A stretch of 64,000 nt of DNA from contig OU015524.1 of the NCBI GenBank assembly GCA_907165065.1, positions 29,450,795-29,514,794 on the forward strand. Direction: 5' to 3'. Shown piece after piece: positions 12,840-24,510 of the stretch (the stretch's first letter is position 1; each line of letters starts with the position of its first letter). The position numbers and the translations under genes are program-made. The notes beneath the pieces were generated by a model. That model saw only the letters and a program-made list of their open reading frames with translations, did not search any database and was not told where the DNA came from. The DNA comes from Caprimulgus europaeus. Lineage: Eukaryota > Chordata > Aves > Caprimulgiformes > Caprimulgidae.

Positions 12840-13620
12840 AAAAAAGGGGAAATGAACCAAACCATCCAGCTGCAAACTGACCCGGGGACGGAGAAGGTGG
12901 GGAGGCAGAGGCGGGGGAGAGAGAAAGAGTTGGGAAAATAAAGCACTAAGGATATTACCGACGATCACGCTAAATATTATCTTCTGGCACGGTAATGACA
13001 AAAGGCAGGGGCTGTGGGGACACAGCTATGATTAAATGATACTAAAGGGATTTGTATTGCTGTGTCTAGGACAGGGATGTCTGTGAGGTTTTGTTTTAGG
13101 CGCTGTTCTTTTTTTATTTTGGGAGCAAGGTGTTCTAGACCAGGAGGTTTCAAAGCTGCTCGGCACTTCGGGATCTGCAAGAGAAGAAAGATGGGAAGGA
13201 GTAATGAAAAAAGAAAGGGTAGATGTAAATATCTGGAATTGTGTGGCTAGGATCGCCTCGCTGTAAGAGAGATGAAGTGGCAGGATCGGTGGTCCCTGAG
13301 GCAGTCAGGTCCTTTGCCGAACAAGTCGAAAACAAGAGAAGACAACTACACTGGAAGTCGAGATTTACAATATCTAAAGCCACACTGCGACTGACTTTAA
13401 TTCTAGTGCTAGCTATTAGAGGGAGAGTTAGCTCTACTGCAAATATTTGCTCTTTTGTCCCCATAGAAACATCATTAGGGGAAGTTCATTTAATAATAAG
13501 GTCAATTAAAGTGTATTTTTCAATGAGTAGGGCAAAAATTGCTTTCCTACTGGAATAACCTCTTTAGCAATATCTGGCAACAATAAAGTAGTACGGCAGT
13601 TTACCAGAACACACCGATTT
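12840..13620. other. Noncoding stretch, enhancer-like in parts
   Basis: No gene or repeat is recognised. The interval 13370-13560 is AT-rich with homeodomain-like TTTAATTC, TAATAATAAGG and TCAATTAAAG sites and a palindromic GCAAATATTTGC at about 13439-13450. It may be a control element. Confidence 0.4.
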
Positions 13621-13644
13621 CCACCCGGGCCTGGAGGAGCGCGT

Positions 13645-13795
13645 GTGTTTGCCTGGGTGTGTGTGCATGCGTACACGGGTGAGCACACACGTTCACGCAG
13701 AGTGGCTGGGTGCATTCACTGATGGGATGGAGTTGATGTCCACACACACATCCACATATATATACGTGGACACACATATACGTAGACATGCGCAT
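13645..13795. repeat. Imperfect GT/AC and AT alternating tract
   Basis: GTGTGTGTGCATGCGTACACG-like sequence is followed by CACACACATCC and short TATATA/ACGT steps. It is low complexity. Frames through it are not genes. Confidence 0.7.
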
Positions 13796-14400
13796 GTTTT
13801 CAGATTAAAGTAGCTCTTGTAATATCTTGTCGAACACTAAATATTCCCTTTTAATATCTAAATAGGTCAGTAATACAGTTCAACAACATTGGAGGTGTCT
13901 GTGTATTCTCTCTCTACAGTCTGTGATAAAACATTCTTTAAGACTGTTGGGATTTTACACTGTAATTCTATTAAATAGTAATTGAAGGGTCGTGAGAGGC
14001 TATGATACAGGATCAGCAGTGTGTAAGCTGTCCGTTTGAACTTTAATTTGGAATCATAGGCAGATGGGATCACGGCCTCTTTGTGGTGCTTGCAGATTTA
14101 AAACTAGCCGGCACATGGAGGGGAAAAAAAAATACCAACCCTGCAATGCGGATTCATTCATTAAACATGAAAGGTTAGTGCTAGAGAGGATAAACGTTTA
14201 GGCGTTTAGGTAAATACAGAAATATACTTTCAGCCCCTCACTCGTCTCCTACCATAACCCCCAACTATCTCAGTTACTGATTTTCTATTGTTATTACAAA
14301 TATCTTTCCTTTATATTCCCAGAGGCGATAAATGTACCTGAATGACTTATTTATACCTGCATCACAGTTTATCTGCGAAACTTTTATTCCACTTGCAGCT
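13796..14400. promoter_or_regulatory. AT-rich candidate conserved noncoding block
   Basis: About 600 bases of complex AT-rich DNA with many TAAT/ATTA and GATAAA elements and no transposon. Its composition resembles conserved elements flanking developmental genes. No boundaries within it can be set by eye. Confidence 0.35.
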
Positions 14401-14416
14401 AGGGAGGAAGCCAGCT

Positions 14417-14427
14417 TTATCTGTCTG

Positions 14428-14475
<48 letters not shown>

Positions 14476-14521
14476 CCTACCTACCTACCTACCTACCTAC
14501 CTACCTACCTACCTACCTATT
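14417..14521. repeat. Compound (TCTG)(TCTA)n(CCTA)n microsatellite
   Basis: Two TCTG units lead into about 13 TCTA units, which switch cleanly to about 12 CCTA units. Two related pure blocks with one clean junction suggest one transition mutation followed by expansion of the new unit. Confidence 0.95.
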
Positions 14522-14939
14522 CTTCCACTGTCTCTCCCTTGTGCTTCTTCGGACTATTTCTAAAACTGTCTTGGAAGGATTGTCGGAGCCAAACCCTGCG
14601 GTATAACTGGGGGCATGGCAGAGAAAGAGCGAGCTGTTTTCAGTTTAAAAGAGGGTGGGGGGAAAGAGTGTGGTACGGATTGATCCGCCTGAACCAAGAC
14701 GCGAGCAGTAAAAGCCACGTTCTACAGGAGGGGCAGTGGGTGCTGCTGTCTGGGGCGGGGAGCTGCTGAGCTTGTGTGCGTGGGTGTGGGTGCGTGCCCG
14801 TAGGTGTCTGTCCGTGGGCGTGTGTTGGTCAACTCGTAGGCCCGAGGACGTTGTAGTTCCGCCTTATCTGAAGACAAAAGACTTTCCAACTGCGAGAGTC
14901 AAATCCGCCTCCCCCTCCCCTTCCCCGGCTGTATCGTAT

Positions 14940-15375
14940 TAAAAAGGAGATTTCATTGTTTATTTCTAAATATTTGTGAAGCAGACAGTGTATGGGTTAA
15001 CCTAATTAACACATCCATACTGTATATTCGTGGACCAAACAGTACGGCGAATTTCTAATGCGATGGCTGAATGTGATAGTCATTTCTGTGTTACAGGAGA
15101 TTACAGCAACACTGGAGCATTTCCAGATTGTAGATGGTTTTAGATGTTGAATTTCCAGATGAGTATTTACCATCATAACTAATTTAAGACCATTATTAAA
15201 TAGAAATTCTCAGCAGGGCTCTTTAATGATGGAACACGTTACTAATTACAGAGTTTACGCTCTGTTTTGGCTAAGCAGTCTAGAGGGATGGGATTGTGCT
15301 CTGCATGCAAAGCCAATATTACTAACGAGGAGGCATCATACCCCTAACATTTCAATCATATTATTAAAGAAAGCC
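14940..15375. promoter_or_regulatory. Strong candidate conserved enhancer block
   Basis: About 435 bases of complex, CpG-poor and repeat-free sequence between GC-rich neighbours. It holds many homeodomain cores, among them CTAATTAACAC near 15003, TCTAATGCG near 15054, AACTAATTTAAG near 15177, TTTAATGATGG near 15221, TACTAATTACAG near 15240 and ATATTATTAAAG near 15357. The density of TAAT sites and the clean borders make this the best enhancer candidate downstream of SIX3. Function and conservation are inferred. Confidence 0.5.
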
Positions 15376-15439
15376 ACTTCTTGCCTTATCTGCGCAAGGA
15401 GATAGCAAGAGCATTTTGTTTACAGAGCTCCCAAGCTCT

Positions 15440-16200
15440 GGATATGGCTGGAATAGAGAGGGAGATCCCTCTCCTGCCTCCCCCTGTCCCCGCGCTCGGG
15501 CCTCGGCAGCCGACGGGGCTGTACAAGCTGGCGTCTGGTCCCCTGTCCCCCGGCTCTTACCGGGGCTCTACAAGCGGGCTGCCTCCGCTCCCCCCCGCCC
15601 GCTGCGTCCCCAGGGCTCCCTCCCCACCGGGGCCGCCCCGCCGCCTTCCGCGTCCGCAGCAGACAGCCTCTGCTCGGCACCCCGCCCAGGGGGAAGAAAG
15701 GTTTACGCGGAGAGAACAGCTGGGGAGCCTTGCCCGCTCCCCCCAGAAGTCACGGGCACAGATGCAGACGCACTGGGCAGCTGCACAGAGTCGGTGTGCG
15801 CAGGTAGATACATACAAACCCCTGTGTGAGTACCGCGCACGTAGAAACAGTTTTGGTGTGTCTCCCCTCCGCTCTCTCCCGGGACACCTTCCCCTGCGCG
15901 TTGCGGGAAGCGGCCGGTGCGTTTCCCCGGAGGACACCAAGGCACCCGTCAAAGCCGGCGGAAGCAGATCTGCGCCACGAGGTTTGTCACAAACTGGGGA
16001 GAGGAGTGCCAGGCTGAGGAAGAGGGGAGCCCTCCGGAGCCCCCTCACCCCCCACCCCGGTAAGAGCTGGGGGACGGGGGACCGGCGGGTGGCCCGACGG
16101 CCCTGGACCGGAGGCTGGCTGAGCCCCGGCTCCCCGCCTCTGTCCCCTGGGTCATCCCGCGCGTGCAGGGCTGGCACTCGCCTGCCCTCGCCGTTTCTTC
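15440..16200. promoter_or_regulatory. CpG-rich island
   Basis: A GC-rich block of about 760 bases with overlapping frames on both strands, the longest 294 codons at 15381-16265. The predicted peptides are Pro/Arg/Ser/Gly-rich, disagree between strands, and carry no domain, so I call no gene. A noncoding-RNA promoter is possible. Confidence 0.6.
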
Positions 16201-16624
16201 GGGAATACAATAGCCCTGGAGACAGAAGGAGGCAAACAAGATCCATGGCTTATTTACTCATCTGAGATGTGGGCCACCTAAAATTACAGTTAGTTTTTCC
16301 GACAATGGCAATTTTCCTCTTACCCACCCACTTCCCGGCCCACCTCCTCCCTCCCTCCAGGTTACGGAGCACGCCGTTGCGTTCAGACCCGGTGTCAGTG
16401 CCGCGTTTTCGTTGCCCTTGAAAGGACGACAGACAGTTCTCAGCCTGTTTTCATTCTCGCTATCCATGAGTGTATTTGATGTGGACGATTAATAAGTACG
16501 GAAGACAGGTTTGCAATAACGTGCTATTACGTTCAGTGGTGGTTTTGCCCAAGTAAAGACTTTTTCGATTGACTCTTTCTTCCTGTCTTAAAAAGATTCA
16601 GTATCTATTCTCTCAATAGATAGA

Positions 16625-16710
16625 TAAACACATGCACGTGTACACACACACATATATATATACACACATAAGGAAACACACAAACAAGTTTTCTCTTTAT
16701 ATACACATGT
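16625..16710. repeat. AC/AT dinucleotide-rich tract
   Basis: Imperfect ACACAC, ATATAT and ACACATA runs with short interruptions. Low complexity; no gene. Confidence 0.75.
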
Positions 16711-17039
16711 ATTTGCAAGCGCAGTTGTGTGTTTCCCATTTCTCTCCCCCAGTCTGGACTAACAGAACACGAAAATCGAGGAGGCACAAGAATACAGGCC
16801 AGGTTTCCCCCTCTGCTTCTCTTCTGAAGAACCCTTTCATGCCACCTAAACAACAAGCTAAACATAAAAATCTTCGGATGGATTTGAGGGAAATTAAATT
16901 GTCTCCCCCCACTGTGTGCTTGTGAGCGAGTCAGACTGTGTTAACTGTTCTAAATGGATTCTCTCGGTTTGTCTACTTATGTGTTTTACTGCAGCGTGTC
17001 TTGTTCAATAACGCAAGATGTGGCACTCGGTGTAAATCC

Positions 17040-17630
17040 GGCAGCTCTTCTGGGGCCTCGCCGCTTCCCAGTGTCAAGGAACTCCATCGCGGCGGCCGGG
17101 CCTCCCCCTCGCCCCCCGGCTGCGGCCCCAGGACAGGGAGCAGCTCCCTGCTCCTTCAAGGCGCTCCGCACAGGGTGGTTTCTCCCGGGACTGGGGCTCC
17201 CCACCCTCCAGGCAGAGCCCAGTAGAAGGTAAGCCCCGCAGGTGGACGTGCATCCCCTCGGGCGGCCTGGCTGGGACCCTCCCTACGCCGTCCCACAGCT
17301 GCCCCCCTCCCGCCGAGGCATCGCCAGCCGTGGCGGGGGAAAGGATGCCCACCCGGGGCTGCCGTGCCGCCTTCCCTCGGCCGGGCAGCGCGGGGGCTGC
17401 GGGTGAACAGGGGATAAGTACGGGGGAGCCGCCCCGCTCTGACTGCCCCCCACAAGGCGGGCCTAGCCGGGCCGGACAGGGCTGAGCCGTGCCGTGCCGG
17501 GCTGTGCAGTGCCGAGGCGCTGCCCGCGGTTGCGGTGCCCCCTCCCCGGAGGGTCCTTCCCGCCCCCCGGTGTCCCGGGCGCCGTGTCCCCGCCGCGCCG
17601 CGCTCCCGCCGCCACCGACGGCGCCTCAGC
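17040..17630. promoter_or_regulatory. CpG-rich island
   Basis: GC-rich DNA with dense CpG and GCCGTGCC-type short repeats at about 17485-17515. Minus-strand frames up to 173 codons (17156-17677) are Arg/Gly/Ala-rich and unrecognisable. Confidence 0.6.
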
Positions 17631-17634
17631 CCGT

Positions 17635-17830
17635 TTGGAAACTGACTCATTCTGTAAATAATCTTTGACGTTCCCACAAAGCCGCCCTTCGAGAGGAGTT
17701 TATTAGCACGGAGCCATTAAAACAGATGTCATGTTAGCTTCCCCGTGACATTTGGTTGACACATCTCTCCCGATGAATTGCTAATTGTCTTCCCGCCCGC
17801 AGTAAACATCCCGCTCCATTGTCTGCGCTC
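17635..17830. promoter_or_regulatory. AT-rich candidate element between two islands
   Basis: This block of about 195 bases sits inside CpG-rich DNA and has clear compositional borders. It contains GTAAATAATC near 17655, TTTATTAGC near 17699, GCCATTAAAAC near 17713 and GCTAATTGTC near 17780. An AT-rich element nested within an island is typical of developmental cis-regulatory DNA. Inference only. Confidence 0.4.
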
Positions 17831-17839
17831 AAGAGATTT

Positions 17840-18340
17840 TCTGCCGCAAAATACGGTCCTGCCCGGCGGAGAGACCTCTCCGTGCGCCGCCCCGGCCCCT
17901 TTCCGGCCCCGGCCCCCTCGGCCGCACCGCTCCCCCACTCCCGCCCCTCAGCTCCCGCCTGCCGCCGCTGCCCCCCGGCTGGAGCCGTGGCCCCTTCCCC
18001 GCACCCGGCGGCACGGCGGGCCCTGCGCGACAGCCCACTGCTCTGCCCCCCCGCGCCGCTCCTTCAGGCTAGGCGCGCCCCGCTCCCGCCCCGGCCAGGA
18101 CCCCCATCCTGGAGCATCCTTGGCCCTGTCCGACTCGGCCCTGGCCCTTTCCCGCCCCGTCTGCGGGGCCGGGGCGGGGGCGATGAGTGCGGCCCTCCTG
18201 CCGTCTCTCCCCTTCTGGCAGAACACCCTTCCTCAGCTCCTCCGAAATGTTTCTTTTGCCTGGAACAAAAGGGGTGTGTGGCGGGGTGGGGGGAGGCTGC
18301 CGGTTTCCAGCAAAGTCCAGGCTCGGCGGTGACATATGTC
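17840..18340. promoter_or_regulatory. CpG-rich island
   Basis: Very GC-rich DNA, with frames open in five of six readings and no domain in any. Probably continuous in function with the island at 17040-17630. Confidence 0.6.
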
Positions 18341-19249
18341 ATTTTTTCTAGACTTCGGATATGAAAAGGAACGCCGAGGCTTCTCCTCCTTATCCCCAGT
18401 GGATGCACTCGGAGGAAACTGTCTGAGGGCTTTGAGGGGATAAGACAGAACAGCCCTAAAGAAGAGCTTTGCAGCTGAGCGGCTGACTGAATCCGTCTTA
18501 CCTATGTACATCGGGTTTCATATTCATAGCCGTTGTCTGTACGTTGATACATAATCTCTCGCCCTTGTTAATTCTCAATAGATGCAGAGATAACTAATCC
18601 TCCCAGCTAGATAGACACGGGCAGATTACGTGAGTGCAATCTATCTACCTATCTGCCGGTACATCCGACCGCACATAGATATACGCATCGGCAGACGGAA
18701 AGCGCTTTCACCGGGTTTTCTTCCACAGGAGTACACAGAGGTAGGCAGCCGCACAGCCCGACGCCTTGCCTATCAGATGTAGAACTATTCCGTGGGAATA
18801 AACATATACATATCACTCACACATTTGAGGTTACCTGGTATTCTAGTTTTTATGTACTGCACCCACTTTCTCCCCCTCTCCTTCTCCGCAATGTGCCCGA
18901 GTTTTATACAAACACGCACAAGCTTTTCTTAGGGAGGAAAATTACGGAAAGTGGGGGAGGGGGAGCGAAAGATTAGGTAGATCGGGAGCCTTAAAAAACC
19001 CCAAACCAACTCCCCCCAAAAAAACAAAACAGCACTTGAAATTATTTAGCTGTTGGATAGGTAGACCTATATGGCATCAGCGGAGACATTATTTTGATTA
19101 TCCCAAAGCGCTCCCGTCCTTAATACCAGCCAGCGTACGCAGCGAGAGCTGTTACCTGGGCTCTGCTTTGTTCTCATTTTTAGAAGAGATGGTTTATGGA
19201 TGGTAATCGCAAAACAAAGAGCCCTTGGGATGCCTGCTAAATCTCGCCC

Positions 19250-19640
19250 CAAATGTGCCGAGCCCCTGCCTACCCCCAGCCCGGGGATGCCCAGGGCCCC
19301 CCCACCCCCCCCATCCCCAGTGAAGCTGGGGGCGATGACGCCGAGGGGGCAGCGCTCGTCCCCGCCGGCTGCTCTAACAGCGTGGTCTGAAGTCGTCTGA
19401 GTTTGTAAGTGTCGCTCGATACCTGCCCACCCCCACGAGTGGGGTCACCTTGTAGCCTCTCGGGGAGGTGCCCGGCCCGGGCCCAGAGGGAGCGGCCCCT
19501 CGGCCGCCACCGGTCTTGCCACCCGCGGCACCCCCGGCAACCCCAGCTCCCCCGGCATCCCCGGCACCCCCGGCAACCCCAGCTCCCCCGGCATCCCCGG
19601 CAGCCCCGGCCCGGTGACCCTTCAGGGAAGGGCCCCCGCG
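19250..19640. promoter_or_regulatory. CpG-rich island with internal minisatellite
   Basis: A GC-rich block holding a near-CTCF sequence at 19339-19352 and a 36-base tandem repeat at 19527-19612. Frames are repeat-driven, for example His-Pro-Arg repeats, and are not genes. Confidence 0.55.
19527..19612. repeat. 36-bp minisatellite built from 9-bp sub-units
   Basis: The sequence beginning GGCACCCCCGG at 19527 recurs exactly 36 bases later at 19563. Each 36-base unit is built of four diverged nine-base CCCCGGCAN-like sub-units. The second copy is followed by a partial third unit. Confidence 0.85.
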
Positions 19641-19739
19641 GGAGCTCCGCAGCCTGCCAGCTACAGCTCTGTGCAAATGGAAACCCTTCCCCCGGCGCGG
19701 GGAGTTCAAATACCACCTCGCTACTCCTCGGTGAATATT

Positions 19740-21700
19740 AAACATAATTGTCTTACAAATGAGGAGAAACCGCTACCAGCAGAAGAATAATAAACTACTT
19801 CTTGAAACCCCAAGTCTCTTACAGAGGGGTCGTTACAGGGGACGAAGCTCTGTATCGGATTCCTCCCACTTGCGACTTCCCCGTGTTCTGATGTCCTAAA
19901 ACTGTCCGTCCTGTTTGTAATCTTTGTTCTGCTGTTAGCGACACAATACACATTCGTCCCCACAGGAATGATCCCGGATGAATGCTCCTGCAAGGACTCT
20001 TCCCCGAAAAAGTGCACCTGCACTCCGCTCCTGCCCTTCCCATGATCAAGTTGCCTCCTTGACTGGAAACTGTAATTTTCGAGGGGGACAAGGGGCTTCG
20101 TCACTGAATCTGAGACAAAAAAGGAAGATAGCCTATGCTCCCTGGCCAAGATTTTTCCCTTTGGCTAATGACCTTGTCCTATGTCAGTGAAGTCGGTGAG
20201 ACTTTTTTTTTTTTATCTGCAGGTCCAGAGCGAATGCTGAAGAAGCCTTGAATTTTACACCTCTCCACCGAGGCTGTGAATGAGTCAGTCGCTCACTCGA
20301 GAATTACCGTGTATCAGAGGGGTAACAGCTCACTGCAGACAAATAGGGAGTGTGTGTGAGGGAACAGCTTCCCGAGCTGTGGTGTTCAGACTGATGCTTA
20401 TTTCTCTCCTCACAAAATCAAGATACTCCTGGGTCTCATGCGACTTCCTAGCATTACATCTCGTGAAGGGAGAGAAAAGTTTGAAGAACTGAAGGTGACA
20501 GGTTGGAAAATGCAGGAAGGAAACAAGCCACATCACGTCTCCAAAATAAAAACCTCCTCGCCAAAATAAAGCACCAAATAAACCACAAATCTATATGTAA
20601 TCAATACTGATCTGGAACCAATCTGTTCCTCCCTGGTTGCGTGCAGATCCCAGGGCTGCAAGTGCTTGTGATTACAGAGTAGGAGGGTCATTTTCTAACA
20701 AGGGTGCTCACTGTATCTGAGCTCCAAATTATCCAGAGAGGACAGATGGCCCCTCTGATCTTATAATGAGAGCGGGGAGTGATTATCAGTCTGAACCAAA
20801 AAACGATGCTCTGCTGACATATTTTCACAGTTCTGAAATCTGTGCTTGCACTTATGCCTCGCTTCATAACCCTCTTCGTTTAATTTAGGCATCGTTTGGG
20901 ATTTCGAAGAGCTGTGTGAAATCCGTTTATTTATCTCTCTGTCTTTGCTCTCTCCCCATGTATCTATCTAGGACATGTGTACAGACACAAAACAAAGGCA
21001 AGCAAAAGGTCACTTCACAGGAACTTCTAAGCCAAATCGCGCTTGGCAAAATATTTATATATAAATATATTTGCCAATAATTAAGAAGCCCAGCTGCCTC
21101 CCGGATGCCTAGATTTTTTGTTTGCTTCTTGGCAGTTTTCTGGAGCTGTTGCATTCCATCTTTGCAATTACTGCAATATGAGGTGGGTCAGCCCAGACCC
21201 AAGCTCCCTCTGGAAAAAAATCGTAATTGTGTATGTACATATCTGTGTTTGTATTCACGCTTTCGCTGTTTTTTTGGTTGGCTTTCTGACCGCCCCCCCT
21301 CCCCCCTCTCCCTTCACCCTGAATCCTCCTATGAAGGAGAAATAGAGCCATGATGGCCAGGTAAGTGTAAAGGGAGATATTCCTTTCATTTGCAGATTGC
21401 TGTGACTTTTCAACCTAAAAGCAGTGTCAGTTCACCCCTATCCTGCACAGAAAGCGTTACACAGAAGGCCCAGGGAAGTTTCCAAAAACGTCTCTGGTGG
21501 CTGGCAGGAGTCAGATCTCCATCCCCCTGCTCAAGTCCCTCAGAGGTGAGATTGCAATTGCAAAGAGGTTTGGTCAGCACAAACAAATTAAATCGGGGAA
21601 CTGCTCAGCGGTTACACAGTCATTTCACTCTCTTATTTGCACTGTAATATTGCATTACCCTCTAATTGTCACATATACTTTTCGCTCTCCAAATATGAAA
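19740..21700. other. Noncoding, transposon-free stretch
   Basis: No coding exon or known repeat is recognised. Homeodomain, E-box and AP-1-like sites are scattered (TGAGTCA at about 20281). T- and AT-rich short runs occur at about 20202-20213 and 21048-21070. It may contain control elements of SIX3. Confidence 0.45.
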
Positions 21701-21774
21701 GGCAAATATTGAATCCATTTAAAGTTGTACCACCTGCCCGGCTGGGCAGGGAAAGTATTTTCCGCGTGTTCTTG

Positions 21775-21788
21775 CTGCCATCTACTGG
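21775..21788 (-). promoter_or_regulatory. CTCF core motif, minus strand
   Basis: Read on the minus strand the 14 bases are CCAGTAGATGGCAG, matching all 14 positions of the CTCF core consensus CCASYAGRKGGCRS. The motif points towards SIX3. It lies at the end of the transposon-free domain, 1.3 kb before the first LTR. Confidence 0.75.
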
Positions 21789-21889
21789 TCCCACAGCCCT
21801 GAGCGAGCTCGTCAGCCCTGAAACTGGTCTCTCTTTTTACATGCAAGAAGAAAACGGTCTATGGCTAGCAGTGGGAACTGCAGGTAAAT

Positions 21890-23062
21890 AGAAAAAGCCG
21901 TTTTAAAGTCGCCAGTGACACTGGGAGGTCACCACAGCATTCAAGCATAGGGAATAACTCCTCTTTACTTCACTGGAGCTATGCTCACTACTTGGAGCTA
22001 AGTACATGCAGGTATCTTTGCAGACTCCAGCTCTAAATGTAATGTGATTTTATAAAAGGAAAGCAGTTATTTTGTATTTTTGGTGCTAAGAGATTCCAAT
22101 AAAATATTGCAAAGCTTGTTTTGCAGAAAAAAAAGAAGTTTTAGATATCCTATGTCATTAACATAGCCACATTTAAAGACAGTTATTCCCTAAGTTTTCC
22201 CTACTCCCTTTTCCCTCTTCAGTACCCACTTGAATTCCACCCCCAAACTGTAGCAGGAGGTGTGCCATACTATGTAAGTAACAGTAGCTTGGCTTAATCT
22301 GTATTTTGTCAACACTTTCTCTAGAAAGTACTTTGTTTTCATAGCAGAAGCATTTTCCCTGAGGAATATAATCTCATGTTACTGTCTGTTTATTTCCAAA
22401 TGACTACTGATTTAAAATAATGACAACATCTAGTAATTTTGTCCCATGGAACCCACACCATATACATAAACAACCTCTTAAAGGAATGTGTGGCTAAGAG
22501 AAATGGGCAGAGTAATACTTATCATTTCCACCTGTAGATTGCCTAGGCTGGATCCACTGAAGGCTTAATTATCATTTAACTACAAAGGCTTGAGCTAAGT
22601 CTCCCAGGTTCCTGTAATTCCTCCAGCAAAACGCTTCCACAACACCCACACAGCAGATGCACAGAGTCTAGCAACTGTGCGTGAAGCTTTGGGCCTTGCG
22701 CCCAGCAGATACCTCAGGTCAAGCATCCCTTTCCAGAGCCTGTCTGCTCCAGGGACACTGAATTATCCTCTTAAAAATACTGCCACCTCCATGGTCTCTT
22801 GGGATGTGAGAAACTTGGGTGTTAGTTCTTACTCTTAACCAGGCAATATACAACCACAGAAAACCTTTATTTTTCATGTGACAGAGTCCAACTTAAGGAT
22901 TTCTGACTTAGAGCATTGACTGGATGGGCCACATCCTCCTAAGGCAGTGAATTAGATAAATCCTAATGCCTTGAATACCTTAGGTTTTATCTTTTGGAGA
23001 TAGGTTTCAGGGACAGTCTTTCTGAGCCATCTTACCTTCTTTATTCACCATTCTGCCTGACT
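21890..23062. other. Intergenic DNA, no gene seen
   Basis: Ordinary AT-rich intergenic sequence without a recognisable gene or repeat. Composition shifts here from the mixed, island-rich domain to uniform AT-rich DNA. Confidence 0.5.
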
Positions 23063-23724
23063 TGTTGTGATAGTTTCACTGGGCTAGCCCTTGGCTAGCA
23101 GCCAACACAGCCATTCACCCACTTCCCCACACCCCCTGGGGATAGGGGAGAGGATTGGGGGGCAAGGATAAGGAGGTTTGTAGGTGGAGATAAGAACAGT
23201 TTAATAATAGAGAGAAAACTTTAAATAATACTAAAATTAAAATGATAGCGATAATTATAACAGTAACAAAATATCCAAATGAGTGGCATCCAATGCTACT
23301 GCTCACCCCCCTCCTGACCGAGCCTGGCCTGTTCCCAGATAACCATCCCAGAAGAGAGACAATTGCGAACCGAAACCGCAATGCTGGAAGAATGAGAGCC
23401 CGAGCGAAAAGCCAGAGAGCTAAAAGAGGAAGAGACCCTCACCCTCACTAATATACTGGACATGACATGATATGATATGGAACACCCCATTGGCATATCT
23501 AACTGTCAATTAAGTTTATTAATTTAAATATTCTTCACTCCCCTTAAATATTGTGCTTGTGGACTAACAGAACACAAAGTCCTTCACTTCCAGTGACAAA
23601 AATGTAAACATTGGTATGTTATCAGTGTCTCTTTCATAGCAAATCCCAGGCTGAAAGCAAAACGCAGCACAATTCTAGCTACTGAAAAAGAAACCCAGCT
23701 CTGTTTCAGCTAAAACCCAAGACA
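23063..23724 (-). mobile_element. Solo LTR of avian ERVL-like endogenous retrovirus, antisense
   Basis: On the minus strand this is a complete-looking LTR from TG (23723) to CA (23064). It includes the family's A/TAAT-rich block and the CATGACATGATATGATATGG-like segment near the promoter. It aligns along its length, in reverse, with the element at 24511-25216. No gag, pol or env remains, so it is a recombined solo LTR. The family name is from memory of common bird LTRs. Target-site duplication is not clear. Confidence 0.75.
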
Positions 23725-24510
23725 CTAGTTTAAGCCATCCCCTGGCTCCATGTCACAGCTTCTGGGGCACCTGCCCTTTGGTACCAGGAATCTCCACATA
23801 ACTGAGTTTAAGAACTCAAGGAGTAAAACTACTTCTCAGGAGAACATCAACAATGCAAGTGATGTAATGCTGAGAGCTTAAGTTGCCCATACCTTATTCT
23901 GAAAAGCTGAAGTCAAACACCATGGTCTCCATGCAAGGAAACAAACACAGATAGGAAAAACCTTGCCTACCATCATATAGCTAGTCAAGGAATAAAGCCC
24001 CAACCTACAGATTTCAACTTCTTCACTGTCTGACAGAGCATACAAGTCTTTTTAAGGATATGCAAAGAATTATATTCTGTATTTTGAAGCTGTAGATTTT
24101 TAAAGTAAGACCAAAGACATTTACAATATGTCATGAAACATGCACGCCCTGGTGACCCCCTCCTGCCCTCCCCTACACACTCTACACCTTCAATGAGATC
24201 TGAGCAGAGGAGTGGTCTGGTGTGTGGTATCTGAGGTACTGATCAGCAGAACGAGGTCTTCACAAACTGGCAGAGGGGTTACCCATCTCTCCAAGATCTC
24301 TGAGTATCACTCCATCTTCAAGTGCTGATTTGTTCCTGATTAAGTAACAGAGAGATAGTTGTGCCTGTAGGAAACAGACATGACAGCTTTGGCCTTCTAA
24401 GTGACTAGTTAGCTGCCCTGGGAAGTTATGTGATACCTGCTTTTCTTTTACTGCTATTAGTCAGAGTTTGAATGCCCACGGAGATTCTGTCTCAGCACGT
24501 ACAAACAGCA
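23725..24510. other. Intergenic spacer between two inverted LTRs
   Basis: Unique-looking sequence of 786 bases, no gene seen and no retroviral internal coding sequence recognisable. Hence the two LTRs are not ends of one provirus, as their opposite orientation also shows. Confidence 0.6.

Noticed and set aside
15381-16265. A 294-codon frame on the + strand and a 229-codon frame on the - strand
   Set aside because: Both overlap a CpG-rich island, where stop codons are rare. Compositions are Pro/Arg/Ser/Gly-rich, with no recognisable domain.
19339-19352. Possible plus-strand CTCF site in a CpG island
   Set aside because: Good AGGGGGCAG core but three mismatches to the strict consensus at the 5' half. 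Kept only as a weak candidate. If bound, it would complicate the simple divergent model.
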